64,000 nucleotides of DNA, taken from the NCBI RefSeq assembly GCF_005860795.2, contig NZ_CP058350.1:3068501-3132500 (forward strand), read 5' to 3'. The translations under genes and the position numbers were made by a program. The DNA is from Peteryoungia desertarenae. GTDB lineage: Bacteria; Pseudomonadota; Alphaproteobacteria; Rhizobiales; Rhizobiaceae. Shown in pieces: positions 55,171-64,000 of this stretch (positions are counted from its first letter, which is position 1; each line of letters begins with the position of its first letter). The notes below the pieces were generated by a model, which was not told the DNA's origin, made no database searches, and saw only the letters and a program-made list of their open reading frames with translations.

Positions 55171-57354
55171 TTGCATACTGTCGACCAGACCAGCCTTAAC
55201 ACCTCCAGTGACGAAGAACGCCGCGACCGGGCGCATCCCGGCAATCGGCTTCTCGGTCGCGTCGTCGCCTGCAATGGTTCGCGCGCAACAATTTCCGCGA
55301 TTGCGGAGCACGGCGGCACCGACCTGACGGAACTCTGGTCTGTTGGCAGATTGATTTCCATCACCGTTGGCAAGAACCGCGTCGTAGCGCTGGTCTATTC
55401 GATGCAGACCGGCACGAAGATCTGGGGAGAAGGCGAAGACAACGCCTTCCTCATTGAGGTGGAGCTCCTTGGCGAAGTTCATGTGCGCGACGACGGCAAG
55501 GAAGTCTTTTCAACCGGCATCTCGCGCTACCCCTATCTCGGCGCGATTGCACATCGCATCCGCGCGGCTGACCTGTTGCGCATCTATGATTCAAACCAGA
55601 GCGATACCTGCGCGATCGGCAAGCTGACGCAGGATGAGTCAATCGACGCGACCATCCATATCCCCTCCATGTTGTCGAAGCACTTCGCGGTCGTCGGCTC
55701 GACCGGCGTCGGCAAGTCGACAGCCGTATCGCTGCTACTGCGCAAGGCGATTGAAAGCGACCCGAAGCTTCGCGTCCTGATCCTGGACCCTCACAATGAA
55801 TTCGCCGCCGCCTTCCCCAACCATGCGGTGGTGATCGACACGGATACCCTCGATCTGCCTTTCTGGCTGATGCGGCTGGAAGAATTTGCGGAAGTGCTGT
55901 TTCGTGGCCGCCCGCCGATTCCGGAGGAAATGGATATCCTGCGGGATCTGATGCCGGAAGCCAAACGGGCATTCAGGGGTAGCGAATCTGCCCTTATGCG
56001 TCGTGCTTCAGACAAAACCGCGATCACCGCCGACACACCGGTACCCTATCGCATCGCGGACCTGATCGCACTGATCGACGAGCGGATCGGTCGACTAGAA
56101 GGCCGTGGTGAAAAACCGTTCCTGCGGTCGCTGAAGATGCGCATCATGTCCGCCGTGCATGACCCGCGCTATCACTTCATGTTCTCCAGCAATACGATCA
56201 GCGACACGATCATGGAGACGATCGCGCATATCTTTCGAATTCCGGGCGATGATCGTCCCATCTGCACATTCCAGCTGGCCGGCATACCATCTGAAGTGGT
56301 CAATTCCGTCGCCTCTGTCCTGTGCCGCATGGCATTCGAACTGGCCCTTTGGTCTAACGGCGCTATTCACATGCTTGTCGTCTGCGAAGAGGCGCATCGA
56401 TATGTGCCGGCAGATCCCAACCTCGGCTTCTTCCCAACCCGCCAGGCGATTGCACGAATTGCCAAGGAAGGCCGTAAATATGGGGTCTCGCTCGGTATCA
56501 TCACCCAGCGTCCAGGCGAGCTGGATCAGACGATTCTGTCGCAGTGTTCGACGCTCTTTGCCATGCGCCTCGCAAATGATCACGACCAGGAGATCATTCG
56601 TTCGGCCATTCCCGACAGCTCGATCTCGACAACCAGCTTCATTTCATCCATAGGCAATGGCGAGGCAATCGCGTTCGGTGAAGCAATTGCCGTGCCCATG
56701 CGCATGCGCTTCACAAGGGTCAAGCCCAACGAATTGCCCAAGGCGAACGGTGTCAACGCCAAAATCAGTGACGACAGTCCCGATACGGTCGATCTGAAAC
56801 TAATCGTCAGCCGTATGCGCGCCGTTGCACCACCCGATATTTCGGCATTCCAGCAAAGCTATGAGAGCGCTTATCCTACGCCCCGCGCACCAGAGCCGCA
56901 AGGCAGTGCCGCGGTCGACGACGCGGCTGATCATCATGATTTCGAAGAACCTCAGCTGGATAATGACGCCACATTCGAAGAAATCCGCCAGGCGCTCCTG
57001 AACCCCGCGCGACCATCATCTGCGCAAACTGCTGTCACAAGCGCAGCCGCCCCCCTTTCGCGCATGCCGACCGAGTTGCCGCCCGGCCCAGTTGAACCCT
57101 ACAACTCGGACATGCTACCTGGTCACGAGATAAGTTCTTCCAATCCCTTGCGCAGGGTATCGGACGTCCAACCAGTCCCGGACACATCGGATTATCGAAG
57201 CAGCCGTGATACGGGTTCCCCACCGGCAGGACGGCGCTTTGAATCCAGCGGAAATGTTCATCAGTCCGAACAGCCAGTGCTGCGCCGAGAGACGCCTTCT
57301 TTGCGTGAAAGCATCCTCAGAAAACCACTCTCCAGTCTCTACAAAAAGGACTGA
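55171..57354 (+). CDS. HerA-like ATPase (DUF87) with long disordered tail
   Basis: About 727 residues. N-terminal HerA beta-barrel (~25-130), then the HerA/FtsK-type motor with Walker A GSTGVGKST at 176-184, Walker B MLVVCEEAHR near 401-410, and the sensor/arginine region GIITQRPGELDQTILSQC. Residues after ~520 are Pro/Ser/Glu-rich and predicted disordered. HerA motors pump DNA and usually partner with the NurA nuclease, but no nurA is adjacent. The start is TTG 55171 with AAGGAG six bases upstream; ATG 55132 in frame is an alternative. It is divergent from ilvI. Confidence 0.85.
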   Translation: MHTVDQTSLNTSSDEERRDRAHPGNRLLGRVVACNGSRATISAIAEHGGTDLTELWSVGRLISITVGKNRVVALVYSMQTGTKIWGEGEDNAFLIEVELLGEVHVRDDGKEVFSTGISRYPYLGAIAHRIRAADLLRIYDSNQSDTCAIGKLTQDESIDATIHIPSMLSKHFAVVGSTGVGKSTAVSLLLRKAIESDPKLRVLILDPHNEFAAAFPNHAVVIDTDTLDLPFWLMRLEEFAEVLFRGRPPIPEEMDILRDLMPEAKRAFRGSESALMRRASDKTAITADTPVPYRIADLIALIDERIGRLEGRGEKPFLRSLKMRIMSAVHDPRYHFMFSSNTISDTIMETIAHIFRIPGDDRPICTFQLAGIPSEVVNSVASVLCRMAFELALWSNGAIHMLVVCEEAHRYVPADPNLGFFPTRQAIARIAKEGRKYGVSLGIITQRPGELDQTILSQCSTLFAMRLANDHDQEIIRSAIPDSSISTTSFISSIGNGEAIAFGEAIAVPMRMRFTRVKPNELPKANGVNAKISDDSPDTVDLKLIVSRMRAVAPPDISAFQQSYESAYPTPRAPEPQGSAAVDDAADHHDFEEPQLDNDATFEEIRQALLNPARPSSAQTAVTSAAAPLSRMPTELPPGPVEPYNSDMLPGHEISSSNPLRRVSDVQPVPDTSDYRSSRDTGSPPAGRRFESSGNVHQSEQPVLRRETPSLRESILRKPLSSLYKKD

Positions 57355-58259
57355 GCACGGTTCGCGTGGTCCAACCTCGTCCAGCTATCGTCCATCTGAT
57401 TGCGAAACCAGGTCATTTGGCGTTTGGCATATTGCCTCGTGGCGGCAGAAGCCCGCTCAATTGCCTCTTCTCGCGAAAGCCGTCCGGCCAGCATGTCGGC
57501 AATCTGCTGGACACCGATTGCCTTCAGGACCGGACGATCCGCCGGCAGATGTTTCGCAAGCAGGGCACGGACCTCGTCGACCGCCCCCTCGTCCATCATC
57601 CGGGCGAAGCGGCTGTTGATACGCGCGTGCAAAAGCGACCGTTCCGGCTGCACCACGAGTTTTGCAGCTCTTGTCGGATCGACAATCATCGGACCGGCAC
57701 TGTCCTGAAACTCCAGAATGGAACGCCCCGAGGCCTCAAGCACCTCGAGAGCCCGGATCACGCGCTGCAAGTCGGAAGGGTTAAGTCGGATTCCCATGAC
57801 TGGATCGCGTTCGGCGAGTTCAGCATGCAGCGCATGCGCTCCCTCCTCATCACCACGGCGGCGCAGGCGCTCGCGCACCTCGTCCGGGATGGACGGCATG
57901 TTGGACAGACCGCCGGTCAGGGCCTTGAAATAGAGCCCGGTACCGCCAACGATGACTGGTAACTTACCCTCTCCCCGAAGATCAGCCAGCAGCGATGAAA
58001 TTTCCCGAAGCCAATCGCCGGTGGAATAAGCGGTAGCGACAGGAACGTGACCGTAAAGGTGATGAACAATCCCATCCATCTCCGCCTCGCTCGGTCGAGC
58101 CGTGACAACACGCAGCGTATCATAGACCTGCATGCTGTCGGCATTGATCACGACACCGTTGTTGCGGCGCGCAAGGTCAAGCGCCAAAGCGGACTTGCCG
58201 CTGGCGGTCGGCCCGGTTATCAGGATCGCATCGATATCCGACTTGGGATTTTTCATCAT
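57339..58259 (-). CDS. miaA: tRNA dimethylallyltransferase MiaA
   Basis: A 306-residue enzyme that adds a dimethylallyl group to A37 of tRNAs reading codons that begin with U. ILITGPTASGKSALALDLA is the P-loop, INADSMQVYDTLRVVTARP the substrate-binding strand, and RQYAKRQMTWFRNQ the tRNA-binding helix. It overlaps the convergent HerA-like gene by 16 bases at the 3' end, and its start codon overlaps serB's head to head. Start 58259 or 58256 (two adjacent ATG). Confidence 0.95.
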   Translation of the reverse strand: MMKNPKSDIDAILITGPTASGKSALALDLARRNNGVVINADSMQVYDTLRVVTARPSEAEMDGIVHHLYGHVPVATAYSTGDWLREISSLLADLRGEGKLPVIVGGTGLYFKALTGGLSNMPSIPDEVRERLRRRGDEEGAHALHAELAERDPVMGIRLNPSDLQRVIRALEVLEASGRSILEFQDSAGPMIVDPTRAAKLVVQPERSLLHARINSRFARMMDEGAVDEVRALLAKHLPADRPVLKAIGVQQIADMLAGRLSREEAIERASAATRQYAKRQMTWFRNQMDDSWTRLDHANRAQSFL

Positions 58260-59154
58260 GGCTCTCGTTGCCACGCTTATCGCCAATCCGTCAAACCCTG
58301 TTCTGACAACTGCCTTGGGAGAGGCCTGCGCCAAGGCGGTCTCGGCATCGGGACTCTACTGGCTTGCTGATGGCGTGGCCTGCGACATCGCTCTTCCAGA
58401 GGGGACGGACCGAGAGCTGGCCGAGCGACAGTTTCGCGCGTTGATCGGCAAGACACAGGTGGATGTCGCCGTCCAGGATGCTGAAACAAGACGTAAGAAG
58501 TTCCTGATCGCCGATATGGACTCAACGATGATCGGCCAGGAATGCATTGATGAACTCGCCGCCGTTGTTGGCCTGAAGGACAAGGTATCGGAGATTACCG
58601 CGCGGGCGATGAATGGAGAGATCGCCTTCGAACCTGCCCTTCGCGAACGTGTCGCTTTGCTGAAAGGACTGCCGACATCTGTTGTCGATGATGTGATCGC
58701 CAGCCGGATCACTCTGACACCCGGCGGCCTTCAGTTGATCGCGACCATGAAGGCGCGTGGGTATTACACCGCACTCGTCTCAGGCGGTTTCACCGTTTTC
58801 ACAGGTCCCATCGCGGCCATGCTTGGTTTTGACGAGAACCGCGCGAACATCCTTCTGGAAAAGGACGGGCAGCTGACGGGTGAAGTGGCAGAACCCATCC
58901 TCGGAAAGCAGGCGAAAGTCGATTCCCTGATCGACATTGCGTCAAAGCTCGCCATCGATCCATTCGACACGATTGCCGTCGGCGACGGTGCCAATGATCT
59001 GGGCATGCTCGGCATTGCCGGAACAGGGGTTGCACTGCATGCGAAGCCCGCCGTAGCGGCGCAAGCCAAGATCCGCATCGACCATGGCGACCTCACCGCA
59101 CTGCTCTATCTCCAGGGCTATCGCAAGACCGATTTTGTTGACCCGGCGCAGTAA
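58258..59154 (+). CDS. serB: Phosphoserine phosphatase SerB
   Basis: A 298-residue HAD phosphatase, last step of serine synthesis. The nucleophile motif is FLIADMDSTM (first Asp), motif II SGGFTVF, and motif III AVGDGANDLGML. The first ~75 residues form an N-terminal domain like that of other long SerB proteins. Its ATG (58258) overlaps the miaA start on the other strand, leaving no intergenic DNA. Followed after 3 bases by the acetyltransferase gene. Confidence 0.95.
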   Translation: MALVATLIANPSNPVLTTALGEACAKAVSASGLYWLADGVACDIALPEGTDRELAERQFRALIGKTQVDVAVQDAETRRKKFLIADMDSTMIGQECIDELAAVVGLKDKVSEITARAMNGEIAFEPALRERVALLKGLPTSVVDDVIASRITLTPGGLQLIATMKARGYYTALVSGGFTVFTGPIAAMLGFDENRANILLEKDGQLTGEVAEPILGKQAKVDSLIDIASKLAIDPFDTIAVGDGANDLGMLGIAGTGVALHAKPAVAAQAKIRIDHGDLTALLYLQGYRKTDFVDPAQ

Positions 59155-59157
59155 CCC

Positions 59158-59742
59158 ATGCTCATTCTTGAGACAGAGCGGCTAAGGCTGCGCAACTGGT
59201 GCAAGGATGACAGGGACTTGTTTCGCGAAATCAATCGCGATCCCAAGGTGATGGAATTCTACCCGATGCGGCGGAGCCATGAAGAAGCCGATGCCCTGAT
59301 GGATCTGGTTAGCGATATGATCGCAAGCACTGGTCTTGGCTTTTATGCCTTGGCAGATCGAGAAACAGATGAAGCCTTGGGCTTTTGTGGGCTGGCAAAG
59401 GTCGAACTTCCTGGCATTCTGCCACCTGATGCGGTGGAAATCGGATGGCGACTGGCCACCCGCTTTTGGGGCCAGGGCTACGTCACCGAAGCGGCTCGTG
59501 CTTTGCTGTCTTTCGGCTTTCAGGAACGGCAAATCCCCCAGATATTTTCCTTCGCTGTTGAGACCAATCATCGTTCGATCGCCGTGATGAAACGGATTGG
59601 GATGTGCGAAGTGGAAGCAGGAGCATTCAATCATCCACGTGTTCCCGAAACTCATCCTCACTTGATGCGCCATGTGTTGTACCGCGCAGATTTCCCTTCA
59701 CGGACAAAGAACCGGGAACGACAAACACGCATAAATCGCTAA
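59158..59742 (+). CDS. GNAT family N-acetyltransferase (RimJ/RimL type)
   Basis: A 194-residue acetyltransferase. It opens LETERLRLRNWCKDDRDLF and has EIGWRLATRFWGQGYVTEAARALLSFGF, the acetyl-CoA loop region, followed by AVETNHRSIAVMKRIGM, all typical of the Acetyltransf_3 group that modifies ribosomal proteins or small molecules. It starts 3 bases after serB and is probably co-transcribed with it. Confidence 0.9.
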   Translation: MLILETERLRLRNWCKDDRDLFREINRDPKVMEFYPMRRSHEEADALMDLVSDMIASTGLGFYALADRETDEALGFCGLAKVELPGILPPDAVEIGWRLATRFWGQGYVTEAARALLSFGFQERQIPQIFSFAVETNHRSIAVMKRIGMCEVEAGAFNHPRVPETHPHLMRHVLYRADFPSRTKNRERQTRINR

Positions 59743-59780
59743 AACCGATATTCCGACACATTCGATTCATCCGAATTTAA

Positions 59781-62198
59781 GTGACCGCTTGTATGCTCGG
59801 CACTATGTCGAACAGCATCTTGTCACCAGCCCAGATAAAGCAGAAGTCTCTTTGGGACCGGTTTCTCCATATTGGTGAAGCCGAACTGAGCGAGGATGAG
59901 GCTGCTTCCATTCGCGCCACGCGTCTCGGCACAGTGTTATCGAACACGCCCTGGATGATGGGCGCCAATGTCGCCAATGCGATTCTGACATCCATTGTGT
60001 TCGTCGACAGCCCGGTGGCGCCGGCGATCCTGACGCTGTGCGGCCTGCTGATCTTGCTGTTCAGCTTTACCGGTGTGACGTGGTGGCGCAGCAGAAATGC
60101 CCCCCAGCGGCAGCGCGCAAGTATCAAAGGTGTAAAGCGCGCCGTCGTCTATGCGGCATTGATCGCTGGTTTTTGGGCCATCCTGGCCATCATGACCTAC
60201 AGCCATGCCAACGACAGCGAGAAGCTCGTGATCGTGGCTTTGACTGTCGGCATGGCAGGCGGCGGCGGGTTTGCGTTGGCGACGATCCCTGCAGCGGCAA
60301 TTGCATTCACAGGCGTACTTGGCCTGGGTGGAGCGATTGCGCTGATGACACAACCCGCTCTCATCGGCGTCTACCTCTTTGCGCTCTACATCGTCTATAG
60401 CGCAATCATCATCGGTTCTTCGTTGAGACTTTGCGCTAGCCTTACGGAGCGCGACCGCGCCAAGCTTGCAGCCGACGAAAAGCGCGACTTGATCGGCCTT
60501 CTGCTCAACGACTTCGAAGAGAACGCCACCGACTGGCTCTGGGGCACGGACGAACAGATGATCCTTCGTCGCGCCTCCCCTCGACTGTCGGAGCAAATCG
60601 GTCAGGGCGCAAGCGAATTGTTGGGCTACCACTTCGCAGATGTGATCCCGTTCTCGAAAACACTGTGCACGATGCTCGCAAAGCTTGGCGCTCGGGAAGA
60701 CGTGGTCACAGCTCTAGATAGCCGGCAACCATTCCGCAATCTTGAAATCTGTGTCGAAGTGGGTGGAAGGCATCAGGTATGGTCACTGAGCGGCAAACCG
60801 ATTTTTGATATACTCGGAGAGTTCAGGGGCTATCGAGGTGTAGGCAACGATATCACCGCGACCCGGGAGGCCCGTCTGAGGATCGAGCATCTGGCGCGCC
60901 ACGATACCCTGACCGGCCTCTCAAATCGCACCGTGCTTTCCGAGGACCTACTGCGGGCCGTCTCCCATCTGGAGAGATTTGGAGATAAATTCTCCGTCTT
61001 GCTTCTGGATCTGGATCGTTTCAAGCAGGTCAACGATACCCACGGCCACGGCGGTGGTGACGAGCTCCTGCAAGTTGTTGCAAAGATCATTCATGACCTC
61101 TGCGACGAACGAGACACGGTCGCGCGGCTTGGCGGTGATGAGTTTGCGATCATCCAGTTTGGCGGCGATGGCGCGGCACAGGCCGCAGACCTGGCGTCAC
61201 GCATCATTCAACAGGTTTCCACACCGCTCGAACTGAGCAGCGGAGCAGTCCATATTGGCATCAGCATCGGTATTGCCTGTGCGCCCAATGATGGGTTCGA
61301 TGCGGACAGCATTATGCGCAATGCCGATCTTGCCCTTTACCGCGCAAAATCCGACGGACGGAATCGCTTCCGCTTCTTCGATGTCTCGCTCGATGCCCAT
61401 GCGCGGCGGAGAAACCAAATCGAGCAGGAACTGCGCCTTGCTCTAGCCGAAGGCACGCTCACACTGCACGCCCAGCCTCTTGTTATGGCATCAAACGGCG
61501 AAGTCGTGTGCGTAGAAGCACTTGTCCGCTGGAATCACGCACAACTTGGTACTATCAGCCCGGCTGAATTCATACCGATCGCAGAAGGTACAGGTCAGAT
61601 ACTCGACATCGGATCCTGGGTAATCCGGATGGCTTGTAAAGCCGCGTCAAAATGGCCTGAAACTGTGCGCGTGGCCATCAATCTCTCGCCTCGGCAATTC
61701 TCAAATCCGGCCCTTCTCCCAACCCTGGAAAAAGCGATACGCGAAAACAACCTATCCCCCGGTCGCGTTGAGCTGGAGGTGACAGAATCACTTCTGCTGG
61801 ATCCATCGCCCGCGGTCGAAACCACATTGCTTGCATTGCGAATACTCGGCGTGCGCATCGCGCTCGATGACTTTGGCACGGGTTATTCGTCACTGAGCTA
61901 TTTGAAGCGCTACAAGTTCGACAAGCTGAAGATTGACCAGACTTTCATCACCGATCTCGACAGCAATCCCGATAGCGCCGCAATCGTCGCATCTGTCATC
62001 ACACTGGCCCGCAACCTGAACCTGTCGGTCGCTGCCGAAGGCGTTGAAAAGGCGTCCCAGTTTGATCGTCTTGCGGCGCTTGGCTGCAGCGAAATTCAGG
62101 GGTTTCTGATATCAAAGCCAATGCCAATTGACGATTTGAACGCCTTCATCCAGCGAAACCAGGGGAGTCTGCGATCGCGGAGGACCGCGCAGGCCTGA
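59781..62198 (+). CDS. Membrane GGDEF-EAL bifunctional cyclic-di-GMP protein with PAS
   Basis: About 805 residues. Five or six membrane helices (~55-220), a PAS-like domain (~245-365), a GGDEF domain with intact GGDEF in RLGGDEFAII, and an EAL domain with VEALVRWNH, DDFGTGYSSL and KIDQTFI. Both a cyclase and a phosphodiesterase activity look possible. The RxxD site is not present (the position reads DERD). The start is unclear: GTG 59781, ATG 59793 or ATG 59805, none with a good ribosome binding site. Confidence 0.9.
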   Translation: MTACMLGTMSNSILSPAQIKQKSLWDRFLHIGEAELSEDEAASIRATRLGTVLSNTPWMMGANVANAILTSIVFVDSPVAPAILTLCGLLILLFSFTGVTWWRSRNAPQRQRASIKGVKRAVVYAALIAGFWAILAIMTYSHANDSEKLVIVALTVGMAGGGGFALATIPAAAIAFTGVLGLGGAIALMTQPALIGVYLFALYIVYSAIIIGSSLRLCASLTERDRAKLAADEKRDLIGLLLNDFEENATDWLWGTDEQMILRRASPRLSEQIGQGASELLGYHFADVIPFSKTLCTMLAKLGAREDVVTALDSRQPFRNLEICVEVGGRHQVWSLSGKPIFDILGEFRGYRGVGNDITATREARLRIEHLARHDTLTGLSNRTVLSEDLLRAVSHLERFGDKFSVLLLDLDRFKQVNDTHGHGGGDELLQVVAKIIHDLCDERDTVARLGGDEFAIIQFGGDGAAQAADLASRIIQQVSTPLELSSGAVHIGISIGIACAPNDGFDADSIMRNADLALYRAKSDGRNRFRFFDVSLDAHARRRNQIEQELRLALAEGTLTLHAQPLVMASNGEVVCVEALVRWNHAQLGTISPAEFIPIAEGTGQILDIGSWVIRMACKAASKWPETVRVAINLSPRQFSNPALLPTLEKAIRENNLSPGRVELEVTESLLLDPSPAVETTLLALRILGVRIALDDFGTGYSSLSYLKRYKFDKLKIDQTFITDLDSNPDSAAIVASVITLARNLNLSVAAEGVEKASQFDRLAALGCSEIQGFLISKPMPIDDLNAFIQRNQGSLRSRRTAQA

Positions 62199-62235
62199 GG
62201 TTGGGCACCGTGGCTCAACTCGCTCGACGCTTTGA

Positions 62236-63786
62236 CTATTCCAGCGGGACCGCAATCAGTCGAAGATCACCCTTCGCATCGGCGATCATCAGATAAGCGC
62301 TACGCCGCCCCTCACCCTTAAGGGACGCAAGCGCCTCCGCGACTTCCTGCGGCGTCTTCAGGAACTCCTGTGACACCTCCACGATCACGTCACCGGCCTT
62401 AAGGCCGCGCTCTTCGGCACGGGAACCCGGTAAAACCTTGCTGATCAATACACCTTCGACGCCATCGGCGATGTCATAACGTGTGCGCAACTCATCGGTC
62501 AGGCTGGAAAGCTCGACGCCGATCAATCCCTCGCTCAGGGGCGCGCTTTCTGCGGTGTCGCTATCGGAACCGTCTGCCCCTCCCTGGTCACCATTCTCGC
62601 TGCTGCCGAGTTCGTCGGCCGTTTCTCCGCCGTCGGCGGAGCTGCCATCTGCAGAAGCCACTTCTTCATCCTCAAGGCGACCAAGTGTCACCTGAACCGT
62701 CTGCTCCTCGCCGTCACGCAGGATCACCACATCGAGAGGCGTGCCAATGGCACTTTCGGCAACAATACGTGTGAGGTCGCGCGTTTCATTGATCACCTTG
62801 TTGTCGAACGAAAGGATGACGTCTCCAACTTCAATCGGCCCACTGGCAACAGGGCCCCCTTCCACAACACCGCTGATCATGGCACCACGCGCCCGATCCA
62901 TGGCAAGGCTTTTGGCAATCTCATCGGTGACAGGCTGGATGCGCACGCCAAGCCAGCCACGCCGGGTTTCGCCAAATTCGACCAGCTGGTTGATGATGTT
63001 CTCAGCCAGTTCGGTCGGCACGGAGAAACCAATCCCGATCGATCCCCCGCTGGGTGAAATGATTGCCGTGTTGATCCCGATGACCTCGCCATTCATGTTG
63101 AACAGCGGACCGCCGGAATTGCCCTTGTTGATCGCGGCATCGGTCTGAATGAAGTTGTCATAGGGACCTGCGTTGATGTTGCGCCCACTGGCAGAGATGA
63201 TCCCGACCGAAACAGAACCGCCCAGACCAAAGGGATTGCCGATTGCCATGACCCAGTCGCCAATCCGCATCTTTCGCGAATCACCGAGTTTCACGGAAAC
63301 CAGCGGCTTGTCCGGCTCGACTTTCAGTACGGAGAGATCTGTCTTGGGATCGGTTCCGACGAGTGTGGCCTTGAGCTTCGTTCCATCGGAAAAAATGACC
63401 TCAATGTCATCGGCATTCTCGATGACATGATTGTTGGTCACGATGAAGCCGGCTGGGTCAATCACGAAGCCAGACCCGAGGGAATTCACGCGGTTCGAGC
63501 CACCACCGCCCTCGCGATTCTGATAGAAATCTTCGAAAAGATCTTCGAACGGGGACCCCTCCGGCACCCGTGGCAGAGGACCTCGCCCTTCCTCTCTCAC
63601 ATTCTGGGAGGTGGAGATGTTGACAACCGCACCAAGCAGACCGGCTGCGAGGTCAGCCACGGATTCAGGGCCATTGGGGGTCTGCGCCTGAGCAACAGGG
63701 ATGTTTGCGAAGGTACCGACAGCGAGACAAGTGCCCACCAGAAGAGCCGGCAGAATCATTCGCGAAGCACGGGTTTTCTGGGTCAT
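62236..63786 (-). CDS. Do family periplasmic serine protease (DegP/DegQ)
   Basis: A 516-residue periplasmic protease/chaperone with a signal peptide (cut near VAQAQT). The catalytic triad is His in TNNHVIENADD, Asp in KTDLSVLKV and Ser in GNSGGPLF. Two PDZ domains follow (GWLGVRIQPV; LSEGLIGVELS), separated by a Ser/Asp/Gly-rich linker of about 60 residues, which is unusually acidic. GAGGATCGCCG precedes ATG 63786. Convergent with the GGDEF-EAL gene; in relatives it often follows hflK-hflC. Confidence 0.93.
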   Translation of the reverse strand: MTQKTRASRMILPALLVGTCLAVGTFANIPVAQAQTPNGPESVADLAAGLLGAVVNISTSQNVREEGRGPLPRVPEGSPFEDLFEDFYQNREGGGGSNRVNSLGSGFVIDPAGFIVTNNHVIENADDIEVIFSDGTKLKATLVGTDPKTDLSVLKVEPDKPLVSVKLGDSRKMRIGDWVMAIGNPFGLGGSVSVGIISASGRNINAGPYDNFIQTDAAINKGNSGGPLFNMNGEVIGINTAIISPSGGSIGIGFSVPTELAENIINQLVEFGETRRGWLGVRIQPVTDEIAKSLAMDRARGAMISGVVEGGPVASGPIEVGDVILSFDNKVINETRDLTRIVAESAIGTPLDVVILRDGEEQTVQVTLGRLEDEEVASADGSSADGGETADELGSSENGDQGGADGSDSDTAESAPLSEGLIGVELSSLTDELRTRYDIADGVEGVLISKVLPGSRAEERGLKAGDVIVEVSQEFLKTPQEVAEALASLKGEGRRSAYLMIADAKGDLRLIAVPLE

Positions 63787-63902
63787 CGGCGATCCTCGTG
63801 AGAACATTGTGGTGGTGACAGAAAGGAACATAGGACGGAAGAGCAAAAGGGGAAATCACAATTCCCTGAAAATCCCTGCCGAAATTATCCGACAAAAGAA
63901 TG

Positions 63903-64000
63903 TCAGCCTCTCACCATCCACACCAGGAAAACCCCGGCAGCAACTGCAACCAGGCCAGAAAGACGTAGCTGTCCTTCTGACAAAAAGGGCAGCATTTGCG
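63903..64000 (-). CDS. DUF2065 small membrane protein, partial
   Basis: Only the C-terminal ~31 codons are in the window (stop at 63903-63905). The sequence LPFLSEGQLRLSGLVAVAAG, then a hydrophobic helix ending WMVRG, matches the tail of DUF2065, a small membrane protein commonly found between hflC and a Do protease gene. The beginning lies beyond the end. Confidence 0.7.
   Translation of the reverse strand, partial: QMLPFLSEGQLRLSGLVAVAAGVFLVWMVRG

Overview
The window reads as a stretch of chromosome from an alphaproteobacterium of the order Hyphomicrobiales (Rhizobiales), most likely Rhizobiaceae. This rests on gene content and family-level recognition, not on a database search: an usg protein, hmuTUV next to hmuQ/hutX, cobT/cobS, DUF1289 beside a clan AA aspartic protease, ilvIH with a leader-peptide attenuator, miaA/serB head to head, and a Do protease followed by a DUF2065 gene. 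The sequence is moderately GC-rich and densely coding. No insertion sequence, prophage, integrase or CRISPR array was seen. Most of it looks like ordinary core genome.

Layout. 1-5 kb: tail of a class I fumarase, a diguanylate cyclase, a flavin-binding oxidase family protein, an alpha/beta hydrolase with a divergent MarR regulator, a DUF971 protein and moaA. 5-9 kb: a DMT exporter, a Bcr/CflA-like MFS exporter, mobA and mobB in one overlapping run. 9-14 kb: a large OmpA-family protein with an extreme Ala/Glu/Gln stalk, then a polar amino acid ABC transporter (binding protein and two permeases, no ATPase). 14-20 kb: usg, DUF2270, a TPR methyltransferase, a beta-hydroxyacid dehydrogenase, two nuclease-fold proteins, an Lrp regulator and a uracil-DNA glycosylase. 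20-29 kb: a histidine kinase, dgkA, cobT/cobS, DUF1289 plus aspartic protease, an ABC-2 exporter, and a tandem pair of double-receiver response regulators, one of them with GGDEF. 29-36 kb: a small secreted protein, a large MscS-type channel and the heme uptake and use locus (hutX-hmuQ divergent from hmuTUV). 36-44 kb: tRNA-Lys(CTT), PhzF, NUDIX plus endonuclease, an aminotransferase, a GGDEF protein, ilvC and a TetR regulator. 44-46.3 kb: a tandem array of four paralogous 81-residue exported proteins. 46-55 kb: Lrp/racemase pair, pdxJ, two unusual regulators, a RecD-like helicase, ilvH and ilvI behind an attenuator. 55-64 kb: a HerA-like ATPase, miaA, serB, an acetyltransferase, a GGDEF-EAL protein, a Do protease and the end of a DUF2065 gene.

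Themes. Molybdenum cofactor synthesis (moaA, mobA, mobB), branched-chain amino acid synthesis (ilvC, ilvH, ilvI), cobalamin lower-loop assembly (cobT, cobS), heme uptake, and cyclic-di-GMP signalling (four GGDEF proteins, none with a standard RxxD inhibitory site) are all represented. The most unusual element is the exported-peptide array at 44.8-46.2 kb. Its copies 3 and 4 are almost identical, its spacers hold matching hairpins, and its upstream region is dense in inverted repeats. I do not recognise its family. Many genes here appear to use TTG starts with good ribosome binding sites.
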